A stretch of DNA of 64,000 nucleotides from Oceanobacillus sp. J11TS1 (GCF_018333215.1 NZ_BORO01000007.1:103026-167025); one strand, 5' to 3'; shown: positions 31,305 to 40,728, counted from the first letter of the stretch. Notes: a model not told the origin generated them from the sequence alone. Program-made: numbers and translations.

Positions 31305-31353
31305 GTGCAAAATATTTTTTCGGTTACCTTTCTACAATGCAAAAATATTTTTC
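31305..31353. promoter_or_regulatory. Two RocR upstream activating repeats
   Basis: GTGCAAAATATTTTTT (31305-31320) and ATGCAAAAATATTTTTC (31337-31353) are the same motif about 32-33 bp apart, i.e. three helical turns. They lie 45-90 bp upstream of the -24/-12 promoter, where sigma-54 activators bind. The TGCAAAA half is known from RocR sites; binding here is an inference. Confidence 0.65.
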
Positions 31354-31394
31354 TTTAATAATTTGGAAACACTTTCATAATGCGTTTTTATAAT

Positions 31395-31412
31395 TTGGCA
31401 TAAAAATTGCAT
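31395..31412 (+). promoter_or_regulatory. Sigma-54 (-24/-12) promoter of rocA
   Basis: TTGGCAT at 31395-31401 and TTGCAT at 31407-31412, with the GG and GC exactly 12 bases apart. This is the SigL/RpoN promoter form. Start of transcription would be near 31421, 30 bases before the rocA ATG. Confidence 0.85.
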
Positions 31413-31451
31413 GTAAGAATAGTGAGTGCAATTTATTTTAGGAGGTATAGC

Positions 31452-32999
31452 ATGCTGACACCATATAAACACGAACCCTTTACAGATTTTACAGTAGAAA
31501 TAAACCGAAAAGTGTTAGAAAATGCATTAAATCATATTCAGAAGGATCTCGGTAAGGATTATCCGTTATTAGTTGGGGGAGAAAATATTTCAACAGAAGC
31601 AAAACTTGTTTCTTATAATCCAGGGAAGAAAGAGGAAATTATCGGTACAGTATCAAAAGCTGATCAAGCCCTTGCAGAAAAAGCAGTTGGAGCAGCAGAT
31701 CAAGCTTTCCAAACATGGCGATATACAGAAGCGGTAGATCGAAGCAATATTCTATTGCGAGCAGCTGCAATTATTCGTCGTAGGAAGAGTGAATTTACAG
31801 CCCTTCTTATTAAGGAAGCCGGCAAACCATGGAAAGAAGCTGATGCGGATATTGCTGAAGGCATTGACTTTATGGAATATTATGCAAGACAAATGCTGGA
31901 AATTGATCAAGGTAAAGCTATCCTTAGCAGAGAAGGAGAGCATAATCGTTATTTTTACATTCCAATGGGAGTAGCAGTAACAATTCCACCTTGGAATTTT
32001 GCGTTTGCGATTATGGTAGGAACAACAGTAGCTCCACTGGTTACGGGAAATACAGTTATTTTAAAACCGGCAAGTGCAACGCCAGTGATTGCAGCTAAAT
32101 TTGTAGAAGTATTACGAGAAGCAGGTGTTCCAGATGGTGTCATCAACTTCTTGCCTGGAAGTGGAGCAGAAGTGGGTGATTATTTGGTAGATCATCCGAA
32201 AACATCGTTAATTACGTTTACTGGTTCACGCGATGTTGGAACAAGAATTTATGAGCGAGCAAGCGCTGTCCAACAGAAACAAAGCCATTTAAAACGTGTC
32301 ATTGTCGAAATGGGTGGAAAAGATACGGTAGTTGTTGATAAGGATGCAGACATAGATATTGCTGTAGATGCGATTGTTACCTCAGCATTTGGGTTCTCTG
32401 GTCAAAAATGTTCTGCGGGTTCACGTGCCGTTATCCATAAAGATGTGTATGAAGAAGTATTGCAAAAAGTCATTGCACATACAGAAAAATTAACTGTAGG
32501 TGAACCAACATCAAATGATGTATATATGGGGCCGGTAATTGATCAAAAATCCTTTGATAAAATTATGGGTTATATAGAAATCGGTAAAAAAGAAGGACGC
32601 CTTGTAGCGGGTGGAAATGGGGATGATACGAAAGGGTATTTTATTTCCCCTACGATTTTTGCAGATGTAGATGTAGAAGCACGTATTATGCAAGAAGAAA
32701 TTTTTGGACCAGTGGTGGCATTTTCCAAAGCTGATGACTTTGATGAAGCACTTGCAATAGCAAATAACTCTGAATATGGGTTAACCGGTGCTGTAATTAC
32801 CAATAATCGTAAGCACATCCGCAAAGCAACAATGGAATTTCATGTTGGAAACTTATATTTTAACCGGAATTGTACTGGCGCAATTGTAGGATATCATCCA
32901 TTTGGCGGCTTTAAAATGTCTGGAACTGATTCAAAAGCAGGAGGTCCAGATTATCTTGGGCTTCATATGCTGGCGAAAACTGTTTCAGAAATGTATTAA
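31452..32999 (+). CDS. rocA: 1-pyrroline-5-carboxylate dehydrogenase RocA
   Basis: 515 residues from the ATG at 31452, behind a perfect AGGAGGT site; the frame open further upstream crosses the promoter and is not used. Aldehyde dehydrogenase features: [16 protein letters not shown], catalytic Glu in VEMGGKD, catalytic Cys in GQKCSAGSR, and EIFGPV. It oxidises P5C/glutamate semialdehyde to glutamate with NAD. First gene downstream of the sigma-54 promoter; rocD follows after about 95 bp. Confidence 0.93.
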   Translation: MLTPYKHEPFTDFTVEINRKVLENALNHIQKDLGKDYPLLVGGENISTEAKLVSYNPGKKEEIIGTVSKADQALAEKAVGAADQAFQTWRYTEAVDRSNILLRAAAIIRRRKSEFTALLIKEAGKPWKEADADIAEGIDFMEYYARQMLEIDQGKAILSREGEHNRYFYIPMGVAVTIPPWNFAFAIMVGTTVAPLVTGNTVILKPASATPVIAAKFVEVLREAGVPDGVINFLPGSGAEVGDYLVDHPKTSLITFTGSRDVGTRIYERASAVQQKQSHLKRVIVEMGGKDTVVVDKDADIDIAVDAIVTSAFGFSGQKCSAGSRAVIHKDVYEEVLQKVIAHTEKLTVGEPTSNDVYMGPVIDQKSFDKIMGYIEIGKKEGRLVAGGNGDDTKGYFISPTIFADVDVEARIMQEEIFGPVVAFSKADDFDEALAIANNSEYGLTGAVITNNRKHIRKATMEFHVGNLYFNRNCTGAIVGYHPFGGFKMSGTDSKAGGPDYLGLHMLAKTVSEMY

Positions 33000-33025
33000 A
33001 GCTAGATAAAAGGCGACAAGGGGAA

Positions 33026-33070
33026 ATAATTGTGTGAACGGAAGAAAACGTACGTACTTTACACAATTAT
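33026..33070 (+). repeat. Inverted repeat between rocA and rocD
   Basis: ATAATTGTGT (33026-33035) and ACACAATTAT (33061-33070) form a 10-bp stem, extended by GGG/CCC nearby, with a 25-base loop containing ACGTACGTAC. No T run follows, so it is not a normal terminator; it may be an mRNA processing or stability element. Confidence 0.5.
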
Positions 33071-33095
33071 CCCTGACATTTAAGGAGGAAATTTG

Positions 33096-34295
33096 ATGAC
33101 TATCGTAAAATCACATGACATTATTGAGCGAACAAATACTTATGGTGCGCATAACTATCATCCATTGCCAATTGTTATCACGGAGGCAGAAGGTGTATGG
33201 GTGAAAGATCCTGAAGGAAATAGATATATGGATATGCTTAGTGCGTATTCAGCATTAAACCAGGGACATCGCCATCCAAAAATCATCCATGCATTACATG
33301 AACAGGCAGATAAAGTAACATTAACTTCGCGCGCTTTCCATAATGACCAGCTTGGTCCATGGACGGAACGGGTGGCAAAATTAACAGGAAAAGATAAAGT
33401 GTTGCCGATGAATACAGGGGTTGAAGCAGTTGAGACAGCGATTAAAGCAGCCCGCCGCTGGGCATATGAAATCAAAGGAGTGGAGGACAATAAAGCAGAA
33501 ATTATTGCTGCGAAAGGTAATTTCCATGGTCGGACATTAAATGCGGTCTCCTTATCAAATGATCCAGAAGCCACTAAAAATTATGGGCCATTTGTGCCAG
33601 GTATAAAAAAAGTAGAATATGGTGATGTGCAAGCAATTCGTGATTCGATTACTCCTAATACAGCGGCTGTAATTGTGGAACCAATTCAAGGAGAAGCAGG
33701 TATCATTATTCCGCCTGAAGGTTATTTACAGGCAATTCGGGACGTCTGTACGGAAAATAATATTCTTTTTATTGCTGATGAAGTACAAACAGGTTTTGCC
33801 CGGACTGGAAAGATGTTTGCCTGTGAATGGGAGAATGTGACCCCAGATATCTTTGTGATGGGAAAAGCATTAGGAGGCGGTGTTTTTCCAGTATCGGCTA
33901 TCGCAGCAAATAAAGAAATTATGGATGTATTTACTCCAGGTTCACACGGGTCTACTTTTGGAGGAAATCCGTTAGCTTGCGCAGTGTCTCTAGCAGCAAT
34001 TGAAGTAATTGAAGAAGAAAATTTAGTGGAGAAATCCTTAGAATTAGGGGAGTATTTTGCCTCGGCTTTACGAGCAATGGATAATGATGATTTAACAGCA
34101 GTTCGTGCACGGGGATTATTTATCGGGGTAGAATTCAATCATCCTGTCCGTAAGTACTGTGAGCAGTTAAAAGAAGTGGGCGTTCTATGTAAAGAAACGC
34201 ACGAAAATACCATTCGTTTTGCCCCGCCGCTTGTGATTACGAAGGAAGAATTGGATTGGGCAATCGAAAAAATAAACCGTGTTCTATCAAAATAA
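33096..34295 (+). CDS. rocD: Ornithine aminotransferase RocD
   Basis: 399 residues from the ATG at 33096 (AAGGAGG at 33082-33088). Class III aminotransferase features: [29 protein letters not shown] (aspartate on the pyridine N), [13 protein letters not shown] with the PLP lysine, and [13 protein letters not shown]. It transfers the delta-amino group of ornithine to 2-oxoglutarate, giving glutamate semialdehyde for RocA and glutamate. Lies between rocA and the dehydrogenase gene in one orientation. Confidence 0.93.
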   Translation: MTIVKSHDIIERTNTYGAHNYHPLPIVITEAEGVWVKDPEGNRYMDMLSAYSALNQGHRHPKIIHALHEQADKVTLTSRAFHNDQLGPWTERVAKLTGKDKVLPMNTGVEAVETAIKAARRWAYEIKGVEDNKAEIIAAKGNFHGRTLNAVSLSNDPEATKNYGPFVPGIKKVEYGDVQAIRDSITPNTAAVIVEPIQGEAGIIIPPEGYLQAIRDVCTENNILFIADEVQTGFARTGKMFACEWENVTPDIFVMGKALGGGVFPVSAIAANKEIMDVFTPGSHGSTFGGNPLACAVSLAAIEVIEEENLVEKSLELGEYFASALRAMDNDDLTAVRARGLFIGVEFNHPVRKYCEQLKEVGVLCKETHENTIRFAPPLVITKEELDWAIEKINRVLSK

Positions 34296-34323
34296 GGGAG
34301 ACCTTTTAAATGGGGTGTGACAT

Positions 34324-35604
34324 ATGGGAGTAATGAATGAGGATATTCAAGCTAAAAGGGAACAGGCATCATTAGATATTGTTAAATCAACACAAAAAGT
34401 TATTAAAGAAGCAATTGGTTATCTTGGTTATTCAGATGATATGTATGAATTGTTAAAAGAACCAATGCGGATGCTGACAGTTCGTATTCCTATCCGTATG
34501 GACGACGGGAAGACAAAGGTATTTACAGGTTATCGGGCACAGCATAATGATGCTGTTGGACCAACTAAAGGTGGAGTGCGGTTTCATCCAGAAGTTAATG
34601 AAGCAGAGGTAAAAGCATTATCTATGTGGATGAGCTTAAAAGCCGGAATTGTTGACTTGCCTTATGGTGGAGGGAAAGGTGGCATTGTTTGTGATCCCCG
34701 TGAAATGTCTCTAGGCGAGATTGAAAGATTAAGCCGTGGATACGTACGGGCAATCAGTCAAATTGTTGGTCCGACTAAGGATATTCCAGCGCCGGATGTA
34801 TTTACAAACTCACAAATCATGGCATGGATGATGGATGAATATAGCCTGATTCGTGAATTTGATTCCCCGGGATTTATCACTGGAAAACCACTTGTCCTTG
34901 GCGGATCGCATGGTCGGGAAACAGCAACAGCAAAAGGTGTTACAATATGTATTGAAGAAGCTGCACGAAAAAAAGGTTTAGATTTGAAGGATGCCCGGAT
35001 TATTATTCAAGGATTTGGAAACGCAGGTAGTTTTCTTGCTAAGTTTTTGCAGGAAGCGGGAGCAAAAATTGTTGGTATTTCTGATGCACATGGTGCTTTA
35101 TACGATTATGAGGGACTAGATATTGAATATTTGTTAGATCGTCGCGATAGTTTTGGAACAGTTACAAATTTGTTTAATAATCGAATTTCCAATAAAGACT
35201 TGCTGGAAAAAGAATGTGATATTTTAGTTCCAGCAGCCGTTGCGAATCAATTAACAGCAAATAATGCTCCAAAAATTAAAGCGTCGATTATTGTGGAAGC
35301 AGCTAATGGTCCGACTACACTGGAAGCAACAGAAATCTTAAGCAAACGGGGGATCTTAATTATTCCAGATGTCCTTGCAAGCGCAGGTGGAGTAACTGTA
35401 TCTTATTTTGAATGGGTGCAAAATAACCAGGGATTTTACTGGTCTAAAGAAGAGGTAGCTGAACGTATGCGGCAGTTACTTATCGATTCCATTGATAAAG
35501 TATTTGCTGCAGCGGAAAAACACCAAGTAAACATGCGACTCGCTTCTTATATTGTGGGTATTCGAAAAACCGCTGAGGCTTCCCATTTTAGAGGTTGGGT
35601 TTAG
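34324..35604 (+). CDS. Glutamate dehydrogenase (RocG/GudB type)
   Basis: 426 residues, typical for the hexameric catabolic enzyme. GPTKGGVRFHP, the substrate lysine in PYGGGKGGIV, the catalytic Asp in DIPAPDV, and the Rossmann motif GFGNAGSF are intact. It deaminates glutamate to 2-oxoglutarate and ammonia. Being in the roc cluster suggests a RocG role, but RocG and GudB cannot be told apart by eye. The ATG at 34324 has GGGGTG seven bases before it; an in-frame ATG at 34333 is also possible. Confidence 0.9.
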   Translation: MGVMNEDIQAKREQASLDIVKSTQKVIKEAIGYLGYSDDMYELLKEPMRMLTVRIPIRMDDGKTKVFTGYRAQHNDAVGPTKGGVRFHPEVNEAEVKALSMWMSLKAGIVDLPYGGGKGGIVCDPREMSLGEIERLSRGYVRAISQIVGPTKDIPAPDVFTNSQIMAWMMDEYSLIREFDSPGFITGKPLVLGGSHGRETATAKGVTICIEEAARKKGLDLKDARIIIQGFGNAGSFLAKFLQEAGAKIVGISDAHGALYDYEGLDIEYLLDRRDSFGTVTNLFNNRISNKDLLEKECDILVPAAVANQLTANNAPKIKASIIVEAANGPTTLEATEILSKRGILIIPDVLASAGGVTVSYFEWVQNNQGFYWSKEEVAERMRQLLIDSIDKVFAAAEKHQVNMRLASYIVGIRKTAEASHFRGWV

Positions 35605-35630
35605 ATCTTAAATTGTTTACACTTTTATAT

Positions 35631-35693
35631 GTCAACCAAAGTATAATTGTTTTTTAAAGCTGTTATATTTTGGTTGGCAAAACAAGTTATAAT
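35631..35693 (+). promoter_or_regulatory. Inverted repeat and candidate -10 before the NhaC-type gene
   Basis: GTCAACCAAA (35631-35640) pairs with TTTGGTTGGC (35669-35678). A TATAAT lies at 35688-35693. The right arm overlaps where the -35 should be, as an operator would. No T run follows, which argues against a simple terminator of the dehydrogenase gene. Confidence 0.45.
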
Positions 35694-35741
35694 GTAAGCG
35701 TTTCCTCTATTTGGTTAAAGATATAAAGGGGGAGGGGAAAA

Positions 35742-37160
35742 ATGAAGAAAGAAGTTTCTTTTTGGTTAGCGCTTTTGCCATTAATTATCATGATTACCGC
35801 AATGGCTGTTACGATTGTGGGATTAAAAGGTGACCCGCATCTACCTTTGATGATTGGTACAGCTGCAGCTGCAATAATTGCAAAACAAGCAGGGTTTACA
35901 TGGAAAGATATTGAAGAAAGTATGTATAAAGGAATTAAGCTTGCTTTACCGGCGATTGTTATTATTATTCTAGTAGGGTTGACTATCGGTTCATGGATAG
36001 GCGGTGGCATTGTCGCAACAATGGTTTTTTATGGATTAAAAATGATGACGCCCTCTTTATTTCTGGTTTCTATCTGCATTATATGTGCCGTGGTATGCCT
36101 TGCTATTGGCAGTTCATGGTCTACGATGGCGACCATCGGGGTTGCTGGTATGGGGATTGGTTTAAGTATGGGATTACCAGCGGCAATGATTGCAGGAGCT
36201 GTTATTTCAGGTGCATATTTTGGAGATAAACTTTCTCCATTATCTGATACGACAAATCTTGCCTCTGGTTTAACTGGAACAGATTTGTTTGAACATATTA
36301 AATTTATGCTTATAACTACCATCCCATCACTATTAATTGCTTTAATGGTATATTGGCTTCTTGGAAGAAGTTATATTGAGGGAAAAGCAGCAAGCTTAGC
36401 AGATATTGAAAATACTATGTTAGCTTTGCAAAGTAACTTTGTAATTTCTCCTTGGTTGTTACTTATTCCGCTTGCTGTTATTGTACTATGTATGTTTAAA
36501 GTGCCGGCTGTTCCAGCACTGGTTGTTGGGATTGTGTTAGGGTCTTTCAGCCAGTTATTTATACAGGGGGATGCATTAAATATTGCTGTCTCCACGCTCC
36601 AGAACGGATACGCCATTGAATCAGAAAACAGTATGGTAAACGAGCTGTTCAATGGTGGTGGAATTGAAGCAATGATGTACACTGTATCCCTAACGATTGT
36701 TGCGATGACTTTTGGAGGGGTGTTAGAAAATACAGGAATGTTAGAAATAATTGTCCAGCGAATTTCGAAAATAGCAAAGACAGCTAAACGTTTAATTATA
36801 ACTACTGTTTTTTCTAGTTTTGCGACCAATATTTCTTGTTCAGAACAATATATTTCGATTGTTGTTCCGGCTAGAATGTATGCAAAGTCATATGAAAATC
36901 AAAATCTGCATTCCAAAAACTTGTCTCGTGCAATAGAAGATGGAGGCACATTAACATCTGTTTTTGTTCCATGGAATACCTGCGGAGTGTTTATCTTTGC
37001 TACTTTAGGTGTACATGCCTTCCAATACGCACCATATGCTATTTTAAATTTCACTGTACCACTGCTATCTATTATTTTGACTTTACTTGGAAGATCGATT
37101 GTATACCGTAATCCAAATAAAAAAATAGATGCTCTAAAACAAACAAAAAAGGTAATCTGA
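35742..37160 (+). CDS. NhaC-family Na+/H+ antiporter-like transporter
   Basis: 472 residues with 11-12 membrane helices. NhaC-family pieces are GSSWSTMATIGVAGMGIG and SGAYFGDKLSPLSDTTNLAS, the conserved core of this family. Its place inside an arginine catabolism cluster suggests that it moves an amino acid (arginine, ornithine) or balances sodium during uptake, but NhaC paralogs differ widely in substrate. GGGGGAGGGG precedes the ATG. It is followed after ~55 bp by the YjiH-type gene. Confidence 0.8.
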   Translation: MKKEVSFWLALLPLIIMITAMAVTIVGLKGDPHLPLMIGTAAAAIIAKQAGFTWKDIEESMYKGIKLALPAIVIIILVGLTIGSWIGGGIVATMVFYGLKMMTPSLFLVSICIICAVVCLAIGSSWSTMATIGVAGMGIGLSMGLPAAMIAGAVISGAYFGDKLSPLSDTTNLASGLTGTDLFEHIKFMLITTIPSLLIALMVYWLLGRSYIEGKAASLADIENTMLALQSNFVISPWLLLIPLAVIVLCMFKVPAVPALVVGIVLGSFSQLFIQGDALNIAVSTLQNGYAIESENSMVNELFNGGGIEAMMYTVSLTIVAMTFGGVLENTGMLEIIVQRISKIAKTAKRLIITTVFSSFATNISCSEQYISIVVPARMYAKSYENQNLHSKNLSRAIEDGGTLTSVFVPWNTCGVFIFATLGVHAFQYAPYAILNFTVPLLSIILTLLGRSIVYRNPNKKIDALKQTKKVI

Positions 37161-37216
37161 ATAGAAGAAATTGGTTCCCTTTTTAGGGGAAATTTATATA
37201 GGGAGAGATGAACTCT

Positions 37217-38608
37217 TTGGAAGATACAGCACAACAAATGAAAAACGGCGAACAAATGGAGTCTTATAAAAAGCCTTATAAGGTTAGTGATTATCTACGG
37301 TTTATTGTCCCTTCTTTAATAGGAATTTTCCTATTTGTTATTCCTTTATCGATAAATGGTGAATTTACTATTTCAGTGGCGATTCTGGCAAATTATGTTC
37401 AAAGCTTTTTAGAGGGGGCTTTACCAAACATAGCAACATTCCTTATCGCTATTACAGCTTTATTATCCTTACAAGCTAAAATTTTTAAACCTTCTTATAT
37501 TTCGAACTCACCATTTCTTGATAAATTATTTAACGTATCATGGATTTGGCAAATTGTAAGGGTTCTTGGAATGATATTTTCTATATGCGCCTTATTTAAC
37601 GTCGGCCCAACTGCATTCAATTCTGAAAATACGGGTGGATTATTACTTTATGATTTAGTTCCTGTCCTATTTTCTGTATTTTTATTTGCGGGCTTATTTC
37701 TTCCGCTACTCCTTGATTTTGGTCTTCTGGAGTTATGCAGCGCCTTATTTACAAAGTTCATGAGACCATTGTTCACACTGCCTGGCCGTTCATCCATTGA
37801 TTGCTTAGCATCTTGGCTTGGTGACGGAACAATCGGTGTACTTTTAACAAGCAAACAATATGAAGATGGTTTTTATACAAAGCGTGAAGCAGCAGTAATA
37901 GGAACAACATTTTCAGTCGTTTCCATTACATTTTCAATTGTTATTATCAGTTACCTACAACTTGATTCCTATTTTGGCCCCTTTTATTTAACACTTATAA
38001 TTGCAGGTCTTGCTTGTGCTATTATTATTCCAAGAATTCCTCCGCTGTCTAGAAAGTCTAATACTAATTATGGTGAAAAAGAAAAAGTGGATGAGGCTGC
38101 GCCCAATGATATGTCTTCTTTTAAATGGGGAATACAGGGAGCAGTTCAGCAGGCAAAAAAGAATCAAAACTATTCAAAGGTTTTAAAACGCGGTATACAA
38201 AACGTATTAGATATGTGGTTAGGCGTGCTTCCAGTAGTAATGGCTGTTGGAACATTAGCACTAATTGCTGCGGAATATACACCCGTATTTAAACTGCTAG
38301 GTGCACCCTTTATTCCAGTCTTAGAAATTATGCAAGTTCCGGAAGCGGCCGAAGCCGCACAAACAATGGTTGTTGGCTTTGCAGACATGTTCTTGCCAGC
38401 GATAATTGGAAGTGGAATCGAAAGTGACTTGACCCGTTTCGTTATCGGCTGTATATCGATCTCTCAATTAATCTACATGTCAGAGGTTGGTGGGTTATTA
38501 TTAGGGTCTAAAATACCCGTATCCTTTCTTGATTTAGTAGTTATCTTTTTGCAGCGCACAATCATTTCATTGCCAATTATAGTTTTGATGGCACATCTTA
38601 TTTTCTAG
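37217..38608 (+). CDS. YjiH-family membrane protein with nucleoside-recognition (Gate) domains
   Basis: 463 residues from a TTG at 37217 (GGGAGAG at 37201-37207); an ATG at 37208 sits directly on the ribosome site and is less likely. Ten or more hydrophobic segments; DYLRFIVPSLIGIFLFVIPL at the start, GRSSIDCLASWLGDGTIGV in the first Gate-like part and MVVGFADMFLPAIIGSGIES in the second are typical of YjiH proteins. Function is unknown; the position between glutamate dehydrogenase and arginase suggests transport of arginine or a product. Confidence 0.75.
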   Translation: MEDTAQQMKNGEQMESYKKPYKVSDYLRFIVPSLIGIFLFVIPLSINGEFTISVAILANYVQSFLEGALPNIATFLIAITALLSLQAKIFKPSYISNSPFLDKLFNVSWIWQIVRVLGMIFSICALFNVGPTAFNSENTGGLLLYDLVPVLFSVFLFAGLFLPLLLDFGLLELCSALFTKFMRPLFTLPGRSSIDCLASWLGDGTIGVLLTSKQYEDGFYTKREAAVIGTTFSVVSITFSIVIISYLQLDSYFGPFYLTLIIAGLACAIIIPRIPPLSRKSNTNYGEKEKVDEAAPNDMSSFKWGIQGAVQQAKKNQNYSKVLKRGIQNVLDMWLGVLPVVMAVGTLALIAAEYTPVFKLLGAPFIPVLEIMQVPEAAEAAQTMVVGFADMFLPAIIGSGIESDLTRFVIGCISISQLIYMSEVGGLLLGSKIPVSFLDLVVIFLQRTIISLPIIVLMAHLIF

Positions 38609-39059
38609 GCCAAAACGCAATTTGCATCGGTGTATTTTGTATGGGGATAACGGCTGAATTAAGGGGACAAGTTTGAAAAACTTTTTAATAATTATCGGTA
38701 CCTGGTCTAACGTGATTATTAATTAGCGGGTGGTCGTGCCTCTGATAAAGAAGAAATCCAAAGAGAAGCAGCAAATGATTATTAAATGACTGTTTACTCA
38801 GGTGATAATTTGAATGTTTTAACCACTCCTTCTATGTAGAAGTAGTGGCGGAAAGAAAAACCATAGCTATAGAGCAAAAAATCAATTTGGTTTTAATTAT
38901 ACACTTTCCCCAAATCCAACTGATGGACATTGGGTTAGTGCAATATTTGGTGAATCTGAACCTGAAGTACAAAAAAGAATAGAATTAAATTTAAAGAAGC
39001 AGCAAGTGAGAAATTAAACTAAGAAGATAGAGTTGGTATAATGCAGGGAGGAGTTAATT
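38609..39059. other. Gap before arginase with a decayed gene fragment
   Basis: A stretch on the plus strand from about 38730 (GGRASDKEEIQREAAND) to 39017 reads like broken protein; the best part is listed separately (38862-39017). A TGGTATAAT sequence lies at 39034-39042, but it is too close to the rocF start to be a useful promoter. Confidence 0.4.
38862..39017 (+). pseudogene. C-terminal fragment of an unknown gene
   Basis: 52 codons without a stop, HSYRAKNQFGFNYTLSPNPT at the start and ending at a TAA at 39015-39017. No start codon or ribosome site precedes it, and the upstream continuation has stops and shifts. The sequence looks protein-like (Asp/Gly/Trp turn, then a charged helix) but I do not recognise it. 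Confidence 0.35.
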
Positions 39060-39959
39060 ATGAAAAAAGATATTTCTATTTTAGGTGTTCCTATGGATTT
39101 AGGTCAATCGAGACGTGGAGTTGACATGGGACCAAGTGCTATTCGTTATGCAGGTGTCGTTAATCGTTTAAAAGCAATAGGACATACAGTGATAGATGCT
39201 GGTAATATTGAAATTATACAATCAAAGCAGGAAGAGAAAGAAACTACTAATTTAAAAAATTTAGAAGCAGTAGTCAAAGCAAATTCAATACTTGCAGAAA
39301 AAGTTAATCTACAAATTAAAGAAGGCAAGTTTCCTTTAATTTTAGGGGGAGACCATAGTATTGCGATTGGAACATTGGCAGGTGTAGCACGTAATTATTC
39401 AAATTTAGGTGTCATTTGGTATGATGCACATGGCGATTTGAATGATGAGAAAACATCCCCTTCTGGAAATGTTCATGGGATGCCACTCGCAGCCAGTTTA
39501 GGCATCGGCCATCCTTCCTTAACAAAAGTAGGGGGATACAGTCCAAAAATTAAACCTGAAAATGTTGTGATTATTGGTGCGCGAGATCTCGACGATGGGG
39601 AGAGAAAACTGATTAAAGAACTTGGAATAAAAGTGTATACCATGCATGAAATTGACAAATTAGGGATGCATCACATTATGAAATCTGCTATTAATGATTT
39701 AAGAGATACAGACGGTGTCCACTTATCACTAGATTTAGATGGTCTAGACCCAAAAGATTGCCCTGGAGTCGGTACCCCGGTTATTGGCGGGATTAGTTAT
39801 CGAGAAAGTCATCTAGCCATGGAATTGTTAGAGGAGGCTCAAATCATTACTTCTGCTGAATTTGTAGAAGTAAATCCGATATTAGATGAAAAGAATAAAA
39901 CTGCTGAAGTAGCTGTAGCTCTACTTGGTTCATTATTTGGTGAAAGGTTGCTGGATTAA
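39060..39959 (+). CDS. rocF: Arginase RocF
   Basis: 299 residues. The two-manganese site is complete: GGDHSIAIG, DAHGDLND and SLDLDGLDP, plus GNVHGMPLA. It hydrolyses arginine to ornithine and urea, feeding RocD. AGGGAGGAG lies seven bases before the ATG. It is separated from the other roc genes by a gap with a broken gene, so it may have its own promoter. Confidence 0.93.
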   Translation: MKKDISILGVPMDLGQSRRGVDMGPSAIRYAGVVNRLKAIGHTVIDAGNIEIIQSKQEEKETTNLKNLEAVVKANSILAEKVNLQIKEGKFPLILGGDHSIAIGTLAGVARNYSNLGVIWYDAHGDLNDEKTSPSGNVHGMPLAASLGIGHPSLTKVGGYSPKIKPENVVIIGARDLDDGERKLIKELGIKVYTMHEIDKLGMHHIMKSAINDLRDTDGVHLSLDLDGLDPKDCPGVGTPVIGGISYRESHLAMELLEEAQIITSAEFVEVNPILDEKNKTAEVAVALLGSLFGERLLD

Positions 39960-39995
39960 CCTTTAAAAAATAACCTGAATTCTAAGTGAGTATAA

Positions 39996-40040
39996 AAATA
40001 CCTCATAAATCATCAGTAAATCTGAGTTTATGAGGTATTT
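39996..40040 (+). terminator. Terminator after rocF
   Basis: AAATACCTCATAAA pairs perfectly with TTTATGAGGTATTT (14 bp) around a 17-base loop; a short T run follows. Confidence 0.7.
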
Positions 40041-40082
40041 CTATCCTATTCTCCATAAAAAATCATTGTAAATACGGGGTCA

Positions 40083-40214
40083 GTAAAAGACTTATGGCTT
40101 ATATTGGGTATTAGATTGGCACTTTACATGGCTGCCTTAGTAGGCGTGCAATTTATTACCCGAATTCACCCAGCAACCATTCTCTCAGTTCCTCCAGATA
40201 CTTCAGTTGTTTAA
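40083..40214 (+). pseudogene. Fragment of a membrane protein gene
   Basis: 44 codons without a stop: VKDLWLILGIRLALYMAALV followed by GVQFITRIHPATILSVPP and a TAA at 40212-40214. The hydrophobic helix is clear, but there is no start or ribosome site, so it looks like the C-terminal end of a lost gene. It lies directly before the second DUF4306 copy, at the breakpoint of the homology with 29.2 kb. Confidence 0.35.
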
Positions 40215-40257
40215 GGGCAATATTAGATATACATTTAAAAAGGAGTTGAAAAGCTTT

Positions 40258-40728
40258 ATGATTGGATTACAAATAGCTCTATGCCTCTGTGTTGTGGCTA
40301 TATGCACATTATTTACATGGTATGAAGGAAGCGGCATTATCACGGATTCTTTTGAATGGAATTATTCAACACCATTTTCCAATATGCTTCATGGAGAAAT
40401 AACGCAGGCGAATGAACTTGTTATTTGGGATTACTTTGTCTATGCGGCAAAATTTTCACCCACTTATTTCATTATTATGCTGATGGCAGGCCTATACTTA
40501 TTGAGTTTGTTCGGGTATATGCTTTCCAAGAAAAGAAAGATGTTCCACCTTTATTTGTGGGGGCTTTCAGGCGTGCTGGCACTTTTAAGTATGTTATTCT
40601 TCGGTGCAGATACAAGAGGCGGGAAAAGCTTTTTCCTCACATTTCTGCTAAGCGGAATGGCATGTGTTATAAGCGGATGGTTTGTTAAAAATAAATTAAC
40701 TATCCAGTCTTGGTTTGTTAAGACATGA
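40258..40728 (+). CDS. DUF4306 (YjdJ-like) membrane protein, copy 2
   Basis: 156 residues from the ATG at 40258 (AAAAAGGAG at 40238-40246); a TTG at 40207 would add 17 residues but is not supported. Same four-helix protein as at 29216-29677 with only a few substitutions (for example SPTYFIIMLMAG against SPTYLIIMLVAG) and a longer C-terminal end, because the stop codon of copy 1 is absent. DNA identity starts a few bases after the start codon and stops at the last codons, while the flanks are unrelated. Confidence 0.75.
   Translation: MIGLQIALCLCVVAICTLFTWYEGSGIITDSFEWNYSTPFSNMLHGEITQANELVIWDYFVYAAKFSPTYFIIMLMAGLYLLSLFGYMLSKKRKMFHLYLWGLSGVLALLSMLFFGADTRGGKSFFLTFLLSGMACVISGWFVKNKLTIQSWFVKT

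Noticed and set aside
33158-34138. Two 138-codon minus-strand frames inside rocD.
   Set aside because: Antisense shadows from codon bias of rocD; no ribosome sites.
39034-39042. TGGTATAAT as an extended -10 promoter for rocF.
   Set aside because: Transcription would begin inside the ribosome site of rocF, so it could not give a well translated mRNA.
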